NCBI RefSeq assembly: GCF_009754945.1 | Contig: NZ_WPIN01000014.1 | Coordinates: 1 to 64,000, forward strand | DNA length: 64,000 nucleotides | From: Spirosoma arboris | GTDB taxonomy: Bacteria; Bacteroidota; Bacteroidia; Cytophagales; Spirosomataceae | Reading direction: 5' to 3' | In this document: positions 49,884-59,359 of the stretch, piece after piece | Layout of the letters: every line of letters starts with the position of its first letter | Position numbering within the stretch: the first letter of the stretch is position 1 | Program-made: the position numbers and the translations under genes | The notes under the pieces: model-generated | What the model was told of the DNA's origin: nothing | What the model saw: only the letters and a program-made list of their open reading frames with translations | The model's database searches: none

Positions 49884-50519
49884 TTAAGTTGTGGTCGTAA
49901 TAACCCCTTCATTCACTTGCCAAACACTGGTTATAGGCAAACCCGTTAGGCTGACATCCTGGTGGGACGTCAGTAGAAACGAAACACCCTCGCTCGTATG
50001 GAGTTGCTGGATATAAGCGAATAGTTTCTCGGCGGTGGCTACATCTAAGGTCGTAAGGGGTTCGTCCAGTAAAACCAGTTGGGGTGTTCCGAGTAAGGCC
50101 AGAAGAAGAGACAGCTTCTTGAGCATGCCACTCGAAAACTGGCCGGTGGGTTTCGTCCAGAACGAATCGACTCCCAATAAGTTAGCTACTGCATCGACTT
50201 GCCCGACAGGAGATTTCTTGGCTTTACTGACAAATCCGACAAGATCACGGGCGCTTAGAAAAGATGGATATAGCGGCTCGGCTTCGGCATAGTTAACCCG
50301 CATTCGGTAGGCAACTGGATCGCGACTGATTTCGTACTTTCCAGCCAATACAATCTCACCTGAAAACGGAAGTAAGCCTGCAACAGTACGGAAAAGGGTC
50401 GTTTTGCCGGAACCATTACCACCCCGAAAATAATGAAATCCAGGTGGGAGTTGAAGTTCCGGTACGGTCAGGGCAATGTGACCATTGTAGGCTTTGGTGA
50501 GGTTAGTGACAGTGAGCAA
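49884..50519 (-). CDS. ABC transporter ATP-binding protein
   Basis: A 211-residue ABC ATPase. Walker A GGNGSGKTTLF, Q-loop region in VNYAEAEPLYPS, the signature FSSGMLKKLSLLLALLG and Walker B LVLLDEPLTTLD are complete, followed by the His switch LLTSHQDVSL. It should drive the adjacent membrane protein. The annotated frame can be extended to 50612, but those residues come from the leader and an inverted repeat. The TTG at 50519 aligns with the ROK ATG when the two 22-bp leaders are superposed, which supports this start. Substrate unknown. Confidence 0.88.
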   Translation of the reverse strand: MLTVTNLTKAYNGHIALTVPELQLPPGFHYFRGGNGSGKTTLFRTVAGLLPFSGEIVLAGKYEISRDPVAYRMRVNYAEAEPLYPSFLSARDLVGFVSKAKKSPVGQVDAVANLLGVDSFWTKPTGQFSSGMLKKLSLLLALLGTPQLVLLDEPLTTLDVATAEKLFAYIQQLHTSEGVSFLLTSHQDVSLTGLPITSVWQVNEGVITTTT

Positions 50520-50530
50520 TTTTTGAATGA

Positions 50531-50552
50531 TGACCGGGTCGCCGGTGCGATT
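50531..50552 (-). repeat. 22-bp leader motif shared with the ROK gene
   Basis: The copy at 50531-50552 agrees with 9103-9124 at 20 of 22 positions, including the hairpin core ACCGG-CGAC-CCGGT. It lies 11 bases before the TTG start at 50519 on the reverse strand. Only these two copies were noticed in the window. Confidence 0.55.
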
Positions 50553-50619
50553 ATAAATGATGAATGAAATGTGCACAGTACTGTGCCGTTGACAAAATTC
50601 ATCATTCATCATTTATAAT
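50550..50619. repeat. Inverted repeat, family A, with a nested palindrome
   Basis: The left arm, 50550-50567 (ATTATAAATGATGAATGA), and the right arm, 50602-50619, are perfect 18-bp reverse complements. The perfect palindrome GCACAGTACTGTGC lies inside at 50573-50586. It separates the TonB receptor gene (stop at 50633) from the ABC ATPase gene. Same word family as 9680-9754 and 39063-39142. Confidence 0.8.
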
Positions 50620-50632
50620 TCATCATTCCACG

Positions 50633-52744
50633 TCACCATTTCACACTCAACCGAACACCACCCATGCCATTTCGGCCTGGGGCGGCATTGTAATACCGGT
50701 TGCCAACTGCGTTCAGGTCGTAGCCAAGCGAGTAGCTTCTGTCCAAAAGATTGTCGCCACTGGCATAGACATCGAGCGTCCAGTGCTGACCTAAGTTGCG
50801 CCGGAAGCCGAGGGTAGCCTGTAATAACTGTGTCGGATTAGATAAGGCTGTATTCGCGTCGTTCAGCGCAAATTCTAAAAGAAACTGATAGGTTAAATGG
50901 GCATAGAAGCCCGACTTAGTCTCCGCATCAATACCGGTTACGTTTGTCGTGGGTGCTACACCAGGAATTCGATTGTTTGATAAGTCGACGGCGCCCTGTT
51001 GATAATCGCGATACCGATAATTGACGAGTGTCAAGCTATTCCACAAGCGGAGAAGAGAAAAGGTGGATGAGCTGGAAAACGACGAGGGAAGAATAAAATC
51101 ATAAGCGAGCTGCGCTTCTAAACCCGGCTGATCTGTCCGACCGGCATTCACAAAATAGTCTGCCCCGGCAGCATCCGACCGGCGAACAATGGTTTCGCGC
51201 AGTTGAAGTTTATACAGCGCGACATCGAACCGCAATCGACTATGGAAGACTGATCCCCGAATGCCCACTTCATAACTTGTTCCACGTTCAGGGTTGAGTG
51301 TTGTGCTGAATCCACCAGCAGAGGGGTGTACTTCCTGACTCGATGGGGCTGAATAGCCCGTACTAATGCTTACAAAAGCCGACAAATTGGGGCCGAAGGT
51401 GCGAAGCAGAGCTATTCGTGGTAACCAGACAGGATTGAAATTGCGGTTGATCGTAGCCGTTGGCAGCCCTCCGGCTCGTACCATAAACCGGGTAAAATCA
51501 TATTGAACATCATTTCGACTAATACCTGCCGTTAGTCGGAAGTGAGCAGGTAACTCTGTTTCGGCCTGGGCAAAAATGGTTGACTGGCGCGAAATCAGTT
51601 CTTCATCGGTCTGGATACTATCAGGCACTCCAGCCCGGTTTCCAAAATTTCGGTCTACGGTGAAGTTGCGTAAGAACTCCCCGCCCACCGTAAGGACCGT
51701 GGGCAGAGGACTATTCGGGAAGCGGAATTGAGTAACCGTCCGTCCACCGACACCCATGTCGGTCCGTCTTTCGTAGTTCGTGATAAACGGATTGGCAAAG
51801 TCGGTAGTGGAACCAAAGATAACGGTTGTATTCTGTATGCGATCACTCCATCGGTATTCGTGTGACAACCCGAAATAGCTCACTTTCTGGTAAATACCTG
51901 CCTGTTGGGCTGCACTGCTGGGTAGGGTAGCGGTAGCCGGACGTGAGGCTCGTGGATTGGCAAGAAATTGCGCTTCGGTCAGGCCACCAGGCGTTTGGTA
52001 GTGCAGATCCGAATACATAGCCAGTACCGAAACCGTTCGTTTAGGGCTAACGCTGAACGAACCAATTAAGCTCAGATTGTCGCGTACAACTGCACTTTGA
52101 TCACGGTAACCATCAGATTGTAAGTGATTGTAATTGAGTGCTATGGCCGAATTGTTTTTGCCCGTTTGCAGGGCAATACCATTGCCATACAGCCCATATG
52201 ATCCACCCAAAGCAGAGACTTCAACATTACTTTTACCCGCCGGAACCGCAAGTCCGCTAAACAGAATGGTGCCTCCTGTTCCGGCGCCATACAAGCTTCC
52301 CGACGGTCCTTTGATAACTTCAATGCGCCCCAATGCCCGAACATCTAATGCATTCAGGTTTGTGTTGCCGCCTGCATCGGTAAGCGGCATTTCGTTCCAG
52401 TACGTTTTAATATTACGGACCCCAAATGGCGACCGGATCGCGCTCCCTCGAATTGCCAGCCTATAACTGCCCGGAGACCGCTCATCTGCCCGAACGCCGG
52501 GCAGCGTATTAAGCGCAGGAACAAGAGTGGGGGTGCCAAATCGTTGATTCAAATCCCGGCGAGTGAGCAACCCTACCGATGCTGGTGTTTCCAGTAGGCG
52601 TCGATTGGTCGCATACCCCTTAACAACAACTTCATTAAGCTGAAGTGTGTCATCTAACGACGAAGCCGTTGGCGTTTGGGCAACTAAAATTGAGGGAAAA
52701 AATAAGCCGGAAACTAGAGCGAATGGAAGGAAACGTTTGAGCAT
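50633..52744 (-). CDS. TonB-dependent outer-membrane receptor
   Basis: A 703-residue receptor. Signal peptide: MLKRFLPFALVSGLFFPSILVAQ, cleaved near residue 23. A TonB box-like LNEVVVKGY is followed by a plug domain (LVPALNTLPGVRADERSPGSYRL; IRGSAIRSPFGVRN; RIEVIKGPSGSLYGAGTGG, the typical last plug motif). About 22 barrel strands end in GGVRLSVKW with a terminal aromatic. There is no CarboxypepD_reg-like extension. The plug and length resemble ferric-siderophore or metal receptors. The ABC ATPase and membrane protein genes follow on the same strand and might complete an uptake or export route. The ATG at 52744 starts the signal peptide. Confidence 0.92.
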   Translation of the reverse strand: MLKRFLPFALVSGLFFPSILVAQTPTASSLDDTLQLNEVVVKGYATNRRLLETPASVGLLTRRDLNQRFGTPTLVPALNTLPGVRADERSPGSYRLAIRGSAIRSPFGVRNIKTYWNEMPLTDAGGNTNLNALDVRALGRIEVIKGPSGSLYGAGTGGTILFSGLAVPAGKSNVEVSALGGSYGLYGNGIALQTGKNNSAIALNYNHLQSDGYRDQSAVVRDNLSLIGSFSVSPKRTVSVLAMYSDLHYQTPGGLTEAQFLANPRASRPATATLPSSAAQQAGIYQKVSYFGLSHEYRWSDRIQNTTVIFGSTTDFANPFITNYERRTDMGVGGRTVTQFRFPNSPLPTVLTVGGEFLRNFTVDRNFGNRAGVPDSIQTDEELISRQSTIFAQAETELPAHFRLTAGISRNDVQYDFTRFMVRAGGLPTATINRNFNPVWLPRIALLRTFGPNLSAFVSISTGYSAPSSQEVHPSAGGFSTTLNPERGTSYEVGIRGSVFHSRLRFDVALYKLQLRETIVRRSDAAGADYFVNAGRTDQPGLEAQLAYDFILPSSFSSSSTFSLLRLWNSLTLVNYRYRDYQQGAVDLSNNRIPGVAPTTNVTGIDAETKSGFYAHLTYQFLLEFALNDANTALSNPTQLLQATLGFRRNLGQHWTLDVYASGDNLLDRSYSLGYDLNAVGNRYYNAAPGRNGMGGVRLSVKW

Positions 52745-52877
52745 ATTGCTACGGGATAAGTAGCACAAAAGTACAACGTAACAGTTGAATGCAGCGTTTT
52801 TTGTCAGGTATAGGCAAAGTTTTCAACTCACAATTTTAGGTGTAGATTGGGATGAAAACCAGTAAAGTTCTCGTTTC

Positions 52878-53948
52878 TTAGTTCGGCAACTTCACCCGAT
52901 ATAAGCGAAACGGGTAATCCACTTTGTCTTCCCCATTATTATAGCGTTTGGTACGGTGAATCTGTGCGGCTGTCACATATAGATACCCATCGCTACCAAT
53001 GCCGAAGCTATCAGGCCAAAGCAGCCGATTATCCTGAACAAGCATTTTTAATTGACGATCAGGAGTAAAGTATCGGATGGCTTTGTCGGGTGAATCGGTT
53101 AAATAGATGTTTCCGGCTTTATCTGCAATCATGCCGTGTGAGACGCCCGTTTCGCCCATTATCTCAACATGCGAAGCTACCTCGGTAGGGGATAAGGCAG
53201 GATTTGTTAAGTAAGTTGTGGCTATACGGAATAGTTTTGTTTGTGTAATGGGTCTGAAATAGAGATACTTGAAGTCGTGAGTCAAGGCAATACCGTTGAC
53301 GTTGCTTCGGAATGGGTTTCCCCGCGTGTCGCGCACTTCCTTGCCATCAATATTGAGCACAAAATTTGGGTCAGCTTTGGTTGATTTATCGTTTTCCAAA
53401 ACTGTTCGGCTCTTACCCGAAGCCAGGTCCAGCACCACAATGGCTCCTCGTCCGGGATCTGACAGATACGCAACCTGCTGCCGCGAATCGACCTGCACAT
53501 CATTCAGGCCAGTTCGCTCGCGAGGTAAATCCTCGAACCGATAAATCTTCTCAATCTGATTGGTTGACAGGTTGACTTTTACCAACTTAATACCTTCTGG
53601 AATGGCTTTCTGGCCCGCAGGACTGGCTGGGTCAAGTACCCAGAGTGTATTGGTCTGATCGACGAAAAGAGCCTGTACATTGATGAATCGACTTTGTGGT
53701 TTCAGTGAATCCCACTGGTTCCATTCAGCGTTTGGATAAGGATGTCGTTCGCCCTTGATGAGTTCTGCTAGTCCGTCATCGTAATTGCCAGGGTTTTTCG
53801 GAAACGTAACGAAAATGCGGTTCGCTTTCGAAACGCCTAAGCCAATGGGTTGATGTTTTCCAAATTCGGCTACAGTCTCCAGCTTCGATTGTGCCGTTGA
53901 GAGCAGGCTACTTAACAAGAAAAATAGGCTCAAGAATCCTGGTTTCAT
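52878..53948 (-). CDS. Exported major-royal-jelly-protein/SMP-30-like beta-propeller
   Basis: A 356-residue secreted protein. Signal peptide: MKPGFLSLFFLLSSLLSTAQ. The six-bladed propeller resembles the MRJP/yellow family: GVSKANRIFVTFPKNPG, FVDQTNTLWVLDPASP, TGLNDVQVDSRQQVAYLSDPG, SNVNGIALTHDFKYLYFRP and YLTDSPDKAIRYFTPD. Members are sugar lactonases or ligand-binding proteins; catalytic metal ligands are not obvious. It stands near exported oxidoreductase and enolase-superfamily genes, so a role in extracellular sugar-acid breakdown is plausible, but this is only inference. Confidence 0.88.
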   Translation of the reverse strand: MKPGFLSLFFLLSSLLSTAQSKLETVAEFGKHQPIGLGVSKANRIFVTFPKNPGNYDDGLAELIKGERHPYPNAEWNQWDSLKPQSRFINVQALFVDQTNTLWVLDPASPAGQKAIPEGIKLVKVNLSTNQIEKIYRFEDLPRERTGLNDVQVDSRQQVAYLSDPGRGAIVVLDLASGKSRTVLENDKSTKADPNFVLNIDGKEVRDTRGNPFRSNVNGIALTHDFKYLYFRPITQTKLFRIATTYLTNPALSPTEVASHVEIMGETGVSHGMIADKAGNIYLTDSPDKAIRYFTPDRQLKMLVQDNRLLWPDSFGIGSDGYLYVTAAQIHRTKRYNNGEDKVDYPFRLYRVKLPN

Positions 53949-53975
53949 TCTATGCTTGACCGTTTGTCAGTTCCT

Positions 53976-54033
53976 TTTTTGATAGGGTTAGCAGTTAGAA
54001 AAATCCTGTTTTATCCCGTTAATCCTGTCAAAA
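53976..54033. repeat. Half-decayed inverted repeat, family C
   Basis: The right arm at 54001-54033 (AAATCCTGTTTTATCCCGTT and onward AATCCTGTCAAAA) closely matches the family C arm at 20384-20420. The left arm (about 53976-54000, TTTTGATAGGGTTAGCAG) is a degenerate complement with several mismatches. It appears to be an older copy in which one arm has drifted. Confidence 0.6.
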
Positions 54034-54037
54034 CCCT

Positions 54038-55270
54038 TTACCCAACCCGTTCCGCCGATTTCCAGATTTGATCGTCGTAGTTAATACCGAGACCTGGCGT
54101 GCTGGGTATTTGCATGACACCATTCTGTACACGAATGGCGGGTTCATACCACGAAGGCACTTTGCCATTCAACTCGTAGACAAACTCCTGCAAGCCGTAA
54201 AGGTTTGGACAAACGGCGGCTAAGTGCCAAAACGGGGCGATAAGCGGGTCGGATTTGGGCGTGTGGGGAGCTATGTTTTTACCAAAACTTCGGGCAATTT
54301 CTGCCACCTGCAGGCCCCGTAATATGCCTCCGTTATAATAGACATCGGCCTGTAATAGATCATAGACATCAGTTCGGGCCAACCGCTCAAAGCGATACAG
54401 ACTCGTATCCTGTTCACCACCTGCCATTACCAGTTTAGTAATTGCTTTATTGACTCGACGAATACCGTCTTCGTCCTCAAAATTGCAGGGCTCCTCAAAA
54501 ATGGCAACCCCGTTATCTTCCAGCATGTGACCTATCCTGATGCCTTCTTCGGGCGTGTATGAACCGTTGGCATCGGCGTAAATAGTTATGCTGTCGCCTA
54601 GTTTCTTACGAACTAAAGGCACAAAAGCTCGTGTCCGACGTTCGTCCTCAGGCGTATTCTGCATTCGCCCACCAACCTTGATTTTTACCCCTTTAGCCCC
54701 CGTAGCGGCCAGTTTCTGCGCCAATCGGTCAACAACCACATCGGCAGTATCTGTGCCTCGATCAAAATCAGAAATGTAGACGTCGTAGTTAGTGCGAACA
54801 GTTTGCCCCAGCAACTGATAAACGGGCTTTTTAACCTGTTTACCCAGTAAATCCCAAACCGCAATCTCGACCGAACCAATGCAGTTCCAGAGCGGCATGC
54901 CCGCATATTTGTAATTCGAATTAAGCCGGTACGCATTATCAACTAACATCGGCAAATCACGGGCATCTTTACCTGTAAAGTGCTCAATAATAAGTCCTTT
55001 TAGTAGCGAAGATAGATTTTGCATCCGTTCGTTGCATTGCGTAATGCCCCGCGTCCCATCCTGTGCTGTTACCACCAGCATAAGTTGTCCCTGCGTTTTT
55101 AGTAGCTCTACAGACCGAATGAGGACAGGATCGGAAATCGCTTTATGCAGATCAGGTAGTTGCCAATTGGGCAGGTCACTGGTCGATCTCTGATTCTGCC
55201 CGAAAAGGTCTTTATGGGCGAGCAGGCTGCTGCCCATGAGGGTATTTTGGAGGAACTGTCGGCGCTGCAT
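54038..55270 (-). CDS. Exported mandelate racemase/muconate-lactonizing enzyme family protein
   Basis: A 410-residue enolase-superfamily enzyme with a Tat-like signal (MQRRQFLQNTLMGSSLLAH). The catalytic motif GVKIKVGG carries the K-x-K pair of the racemase subgroup. The Mg2+ ligands are YADANGSYTPEEG (Asp), IFEEPCNFED (Glu) and the VMAGGEQDTS strand (Glu). The late His is in NIAPHTPKSD. It probably dehydrates or racemises a sugar acid. Exported members of this superfamily are common in Cytophagales. It precedes the propeller gene in the same direction. Confidence 0.92.
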   Translation of the reverse strand: MQRRQFLQNTLMGSSLLAHKDLFGQNQRSTSDLPNWQLPDLHKAISDPVLIRSVELLKTQGQLMLVVTAQDGTRGITQCNERMQNLSSLLKGLIIEHFTGKDARDLPMLVDNAYRLNSNYKYAGMPLWNCIGSVEIAVWDLLGKQVKKPVYQLLGQTVRTNYDVYISDFDRGTDTADVVVDRLAQKLAATGAKGVKIKVGGRMQNTPEDERRTRAFVPLVRKKLGDSITIYADANGSYTPEEGIRIGHMLEDNGVAIFEEPCNFEDEDGIRRVNKAITKLVMAGGEQDTSLYRFERLARTDVYDLLQADVYYNGGILRGLQVAEIARSFGKNIAPHTPKSDPLIAPFWHLAAVCPNLYGLQEFVYELNGKVPSWYEPAIRVQNGVMQIPSTPGLGINYDDQIWKSAERVG

Positions 55271-55422
55271 AGGGCTAAGTCGAAGGGCTAAACCGGCAAA
55301 GGCGGCTGTGCACCCGTCATACTGGCAAAATCCTGATTTTTCGTTATATTTGTTTCAAATCAAGCGGTTTGCTGACCGGGAAGTTAAGGTCAGCTGTGTT
55401 CCACCATCATTCAGCTGTTACC

Positions 55423-56946
55423 TTGACATTTCAGGAATTTAATCTCCATGACGACCTGCTGGCCGGCGTGGATGCCATGAACTACTTAAAAGCCACTCCG
55501 ATTCAGGAACTAGCCATTCCCAAAATTCTCGAAGGGCGCGACCTGATTGCCAGCGCTCAGACTGGAACCGGAAAAACGGCGGCTTACCTTATTCCACTTC
55601 TCGATAGAATCTCCCACGCCAACCACGACCATACCAGCACGCTTATTCTAGTGCCAACGCGTGAACTCGCCAAACAGATTGATGAGCAGGTAGAAGGCTT
55701 CGGTTATTTTGTAGAGGCTAATAGCATCGCCATTTACGGTGGAGGCAAAGGCGACGATTGGGACAAGCAGCGAAAAGCGCTCGAAACCGGAGCCGATATT
55801 ATCATTGCCACTCCGGGTCGACTTATTGCACACATGCAACTCGGCTATGTTCATTTCGATAAGATTGACTATCTGGTACTCGATGAAGCCGATAAAATGC
55901 TCGACATGGGCTTTTCGGACGATATAATAAACATTGTAGCGAAACTGCCTGTCAAACGGCAAACCTTGCTGTTTTCGGCTACGATGCCCAATAAAATCCG
56001 TGAGTTTTCGAAACGAATTCTGGTTGACCCCGAAGAAATTCGGTTGGCCGTTTCGAAACCAGCGGCCGGTATCGATCAGCAGTTTTATCTGGCTTATGAC
56101 AGCCAGAAGCTGCCGCTGTTGGCCCACCTGATTAAAAACAGTACAAAGCCTGTGCAGAGCATGGTGCTGTTTACATCCCGGAAATCGGAAGTGAATGGAA
56201 TCGTGCGGGCGTTGAGCAAACTGGGTTATGAAGCACGAGGCATCAGTTCTGATCTAGAGCAGGATGACCGCGAAGTCGTGTTGCGTGATTTTAAAAATAA
56301 AGCGTTCCCGATTCTGGTCGCCACCGATGTGCTGTCGCGTGGTATCGACATCGATAATCTGACCCACGTTGTCAATTACGATATTCCGCGTGATGCCGAA
56401 GATTATGTTCACCGAATCGGTCGTACGGCACGGGCGGCTACTACAGGTACAGCCATTACGTTCATTAGCGATCAGGATCAGAACCGCATCGTAAATATTG
56501 AACGGTTGATTGAGCGGGAGGTCGAAAAACAGTCGATTACCGAAGCGCTCGACATGGGTAAATCACCGGTTTTCGACCCAAAACGATTCAGTGGTCTACG
56601 GGGTAAAGGAGGCTCTCGCGGTGGTTCAGGTCGGGGTGGTCGCGATGGACGCCGTGGTGATGGCCGCCAGCGGCACGAGAGCAATAAACCAGCGACTGGT
56701 GAGCGACGAGAAGGTCGTCGTGATCAACGCACCGATGCTGAATCCAAACCCCACCCAGAAGGAATAATGCCTATTACTGAGGGTTCGACAAATGCAACAT
56801 CTGAAGGAGTAGCGCAGTCACTTCCGGTCGATGCTGGTGGGCAGGCAAAAAACAAACGTCGGAAAAAACGCCGGAGAGGCCCGAAAGGTGAAGGCCGTCC
56901 GAATGACCAGAGCCAGTCATCGGTTTCGGTGCCCGCTGGAGAATAA
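55423..56946 (+). CDS. DEAD-box RNA helicase with basic RGG-rich tail
   Basis: A 507-residue helicase. All motifs are visible: the Q motif region ATPIQELAIP, Walker A AQTGTGKTAAY, PTRELA, TPGRL, VLDEADKML (DEAD), FSATMP (SAT), then ATDVLSRGIDI and HRIGRTARA in the second RecA-like domain. The last 125 residues are basic, with GGSRGGSGRGGRDGRRGDGR and KNKRRKKRRRGPKGE, giving an RNA-binding, disordered tail as in cold-induced or ribosome-assembly helicases. The TTG start at 55423 (MTFQEFNLHDDLLAG) is the family start; the frame's ATG at 55369 adds an unlikely peptide. Confidence 0.94.
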   Translation: MTFQEFNLHDDLLAGVDAMNYLKATPIQELAIPKILEGRDLIASAQTGTGKTAAYLIPLLDRISHANHDHTSTLILVPTRELAKQIDEQVEGFGYFVEANSIAIYGGGKGDDWDKQRKALETGADIIIATPGRLIAHMQLGYVHFDKIDYLVLDEADKMLDMGFSDDIINIVAKLPVKRQTLLFSATMPNKIREFSKRILVDPEEIRLAVSKPAAGIDQQFYLAYDSQKLPLLAHLIKNSTKPVQSMVLFTSRKSEVNGIVRALSKLGYEARGISSDLEQDDREVVLRDFKNKAFPILVATDVLSRGIDIDNLTHVVNYDIPRDAEDYVHRIGRTARAATTGTAITFISDQDQNRIVNIERLIEREVEKQSITEALDMGKSPVFDPKRFSGLRGKGGSRGGSGRGGRDGRRGDGRQRHESNKPATGERREGRRDQRTDAESKPHPEGIMPITEGSTNATSEGVAQSLPVDAGGQAKNKRRKKRRRGPKGEGRPNDQSQSSVSVPAGE

Positions 56947-56964
56947 GCGTTTATCAATCTTGTC

Positions 56965-56999
56965 AGACAGCCTGGTCGTTGCAACGGGCTGTCTTTTTT
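56965..56999 (+). terminator. Rho-independent terminator
   Basis: AGACAGCC (56965-56972) pairs with GGCTGTCT (56987-56994), an inner GTTGCAAC strengthens the loop, and T6 follows. It stops the helicase transcript. Confidence 0.85.
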
Positions 57000-57033
57000 A
57001 TTGTCTTTTATTGCAGCACAAAACCGCTCTCCC

Positions 57034-58143
57034 ATGACCTCCCTAATTTCTCGCCGGACAACTTTGCAAACGCTGTCGCTGGCGACTGGTGGATTATTGA
57101 CACAATCAATTGACCTGGTGGCAGCTCAGCAACCAGCTCCCAAAAAATTAGGTGTTGCTCTGGTCGGTTTAGGGAATTATGCGACCAATCAACTAGCCCC
57201 AGCGTTACTTGAAACCCAAAATTGTTATCTGGCGGGTATCGTAACGGGCTCTCCCGATAAGGCGAAGAGCTGGTCAGAGAAATACACGATTCCTGCGAAG
57301 AACATCTACAATTACCAAACCTTCGACCAAATTCGGAACAATCCCGATATTGATATTATCTATGTGGTTCTGCCTAATTTTCTGCATGCTGAATACACCA
57401 TTCGGGCAGCTCAGGCGGGCAAGCATGTGATTTGTGAGAAGCCGATGGCTATGAATGCTGAGGAAGCCCGGCAGATGATTTCGGCCTGCGAAAGAGCCGG
57501 TGTACAGTTGTCTGTGGGTTATAGACTGTATTTCGAACCACATCATCTGGAGATGCGCCGATTAGCCGCTGATAATACATTCGGACATGTAAAGGTGATC
57601 GAGTCAGGCTTGGGTTTCACCGTACCAGGACCAAATTCCTGGCGACTGGATAAGAAAATCGGTGGGGGAGGAGCCATTATGGACTTAGGCATTTACGCCA
57701 TCCAGGGTGCCCGCCGAATGATCAATCTGGACCCCATAAGTGTGACTGCTCAGGCGTTTACGTTCGATAAGGAGCATTTTAAAGATATTCACGAAACGGT
57801 CTTCTGGCAGTTCGAATTTCCCGGTGGTACCGTAGCGCATTGTAGTACTACTTATTCGTCATACGTAGATCGACTTTATGCTACCTGCGAGCGCGGCTGG
57901 TTTAAACTCGAACCCTCCTTCAATGCTACAGGCGCTCAGGGTGTTACTAGCCGAGGAGCAATGGACGTACCTTCTCCGCATTATCAGCAAATTGCTCAGA
58001 TGGATGCATTTGTTCAGGCCATTCGAACGAAATCGAAACCCGAAGCATCGGGCGAAGAGGGTTGGAAAGATATGAAGCTGATTGGGGCTATTCTACAGGC
58101 CGCTGAAACCGGCCGGAAAATTCAACTCGACTGGAGAAGTTAG
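57034..58143 (+). CDS. Exported Gfo/Idh/MocA family oxidoreductase
   Basis: A 369-residue NAD(P)-dependent oxidoreductase with a Tat-like signal (SRRTTLQTLSLATGGLL). The Rossmann start is LGVALVGLGNYATNQLAPAL, and CEKPMAMNAEEARQM carries the catalytic Lys (EKP). SWRLDKKIGGGGAIMDLGIYAIQGAR is the C-terminal substrate domain signature, as in glucose-fructose oxidoreductase. In that enzyme the cofactor is bound before Tat export, which explains periplasmic location. The ATG at 57034 is preferred to 57001. No adjacent partner; a terminator separates it from the helicase. Confidence 0.92.
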   Translation: MTSLISRRTTLQTLSLATGGLLTQSIDLVAAQQPAPKKLGVALVGLGNYATNQLAPALLETQNCYLAGIVTGSPDKAKSWSEKYTIPAKNIYNYQTFDQIRNNPDIDIIYVVLPNFLHAEYTIRAAQAGKHVICEKPMAMNAEEARQMISACERAGVQLSVGYRLYFEPHHLEMRRLAADNTFGHVKVIESGLGFTVPGPNSWRLDKKIGGGGAIMDLGIYAIQGARRMINLDPISVTAQAFTFDKEHFKDIHETVFWQFEFPGGTVAHCSTTYSSYVDRLYATCERGWFKLEPSFNATGAQGVTSRGAMDVPSPHYQQIAQMDAFVQAIRTKSKPEASGEEGWKDMKLIGAILQAAETGRKIQLDWRS

Positions 58144-58171
58144 AACGGATGATGTTATAAAATTAATGTGT

Positions 58172-59359
58172 TTACGTGTTTTCTCTGAATTTTAAATTCA
58201 TTAATTTATTTGGTTTTAAATAGATGTAATCACGTTCAAAATCAAATACCATATTAAATCGTTTTAAAAGATCATTACCAACGTAATTAACCTCAAAACC
58301 TACTGGATTTTTGCTTCCTAAAACGAGCGTGGGAATGTTTGTAAGCTCAAACGTATTAAGTTTCAAGAGCGGGAATAGCATTAATTTAGTCTCATACTTT
58401 ACGCCCCTCGGATCGCGAATAACTGATGATTTAATGAGCTTTAAATTCTGAGAGAAATTTTGCTTACTTGCCCAGGTGCTATCTAAAATAATGGCCTGAT
58501 CCGAACCCGTGTCAATTAAAAAAGTACCAGTATATTTTTTGTTTTCTATGGAAAAGGCTCCTTTCATACAGACAAAAGAATGGATAAATTCCAACTTTGA
58601 TTTAACGTAGCCTTTCAACGCCTTTGGTAATTCTGAATGAATTAGTAGACGATTATGATCGTAATCGATTTCTACTTGTTTCCCTTCAAATAGATTCCAT
58701 CCAAAACGCCCATCCATATCGTGTGAGGTTAATCCTGTAGCAGTAACCTCAGGATTAGTCCATACCGAATTGCCCATTTGCAATTTAAAAATCTTAGTTA
58801 AATTAGTATAATTTGGAGTTGCTTTGCCCGCTAGGACATCAGGTTGATTTGATAACAATTTTGTCTTTTTAAGGATAGCATCTTTCGTTAAATGAAAATC
58901 GAACGAGCCAACATCAAAATGTAAGTTTAGCGTATCAGTGTCGTTAATAATAGTTTTTACCTGAATCGCATTAAATGCCGTCAGTGTAAAAGGAATTGTA
59001 TCATGAGTAATAGCCCTTCTTTGGTGCGTACTTTTTGACGGAATTGCGCTTGCAATTTGCGTGTAGCAGGAATCTTTGCCATTTAACAGAACAATAAAAT
59101 TGTATTTTGTTCCTGGTTTTACTTTTACCTTTATAGAATCTATGTCTGTATAAAATGTCACCCATTTTGTTTTTCTCGTTCTATCCGCCGTAAAAATATC
59201 TGGTCTGATCTTCGGAGAAAGTGCCCAGGCATTTTTATCTAAATAGCCACCATCATTGATAGCTACACGTTTGGACGTTGCTTTAATAATGGGCAATGTT
59301 GACTGGGCAAAAATTGATTGAGTTAAAAATAATAAAATAGCAAAAAGTGTATAGTTCAT
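58172..59359 (-). CDS. Exported retropepsin-like aspartic protease family protein
   Basis: A 395-residue secreted protein. Signal peptide: MNYTLFAILLFLTQSIFA. Two lobes can be seen. The C-terminal one holds TGTFLIDTGSDQAII with Asp283-Thr-Gly, a clan AA active-site triad, and NPVGFEVNYVGNDLLKRFNMVFDFERDYIYLK, the matching flap and end motif. In the N-terminal lobe LNLHFDVGSFDFHL has Asp149-Val-Gly, a likely degenerate partner, so activity may need the second lobe alone or a dimer. It resembles Bacteroidota aspartyl proteases of unknown target. The base composition is more AT-rich than most neighbours. Confidence 0.8.
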   Translation of the reverse strand: MNYTLFAILLFLTQSIFAQSTLPIIKATSKRVAINDGGYLDKNAWALSPKIRPDIFTADRTRKTKWVTFYTDIDSIKVKVKPGTKYNFIVLLNGKDSCYTQIASAIPSKSTHQRRAITHDTIPFTLTAFNAIQVKTIINDTDTLNLHFDVGSFDFHLTKDAILKKTKLLSNQPDVLAGKATPNYTNLTKIFKLQMGNSVWTNPEVTATGLTSHDMDGRFGWNLFEGKQVEIDYDHNRLLIHSELPKALKGYVKSKLEFIHSFVCMKGAFSIENKKYTGTFLIDTGSDQAIILDSTWASKQNFSQNLKLIKSSVIRDPRGVKYETKLMLFPLLKLNTFELTNIPTLVLGSKNPVGFEVNYVGNDLLKRFNMVFDFERDYIYLKPNKLMNLKFRENT

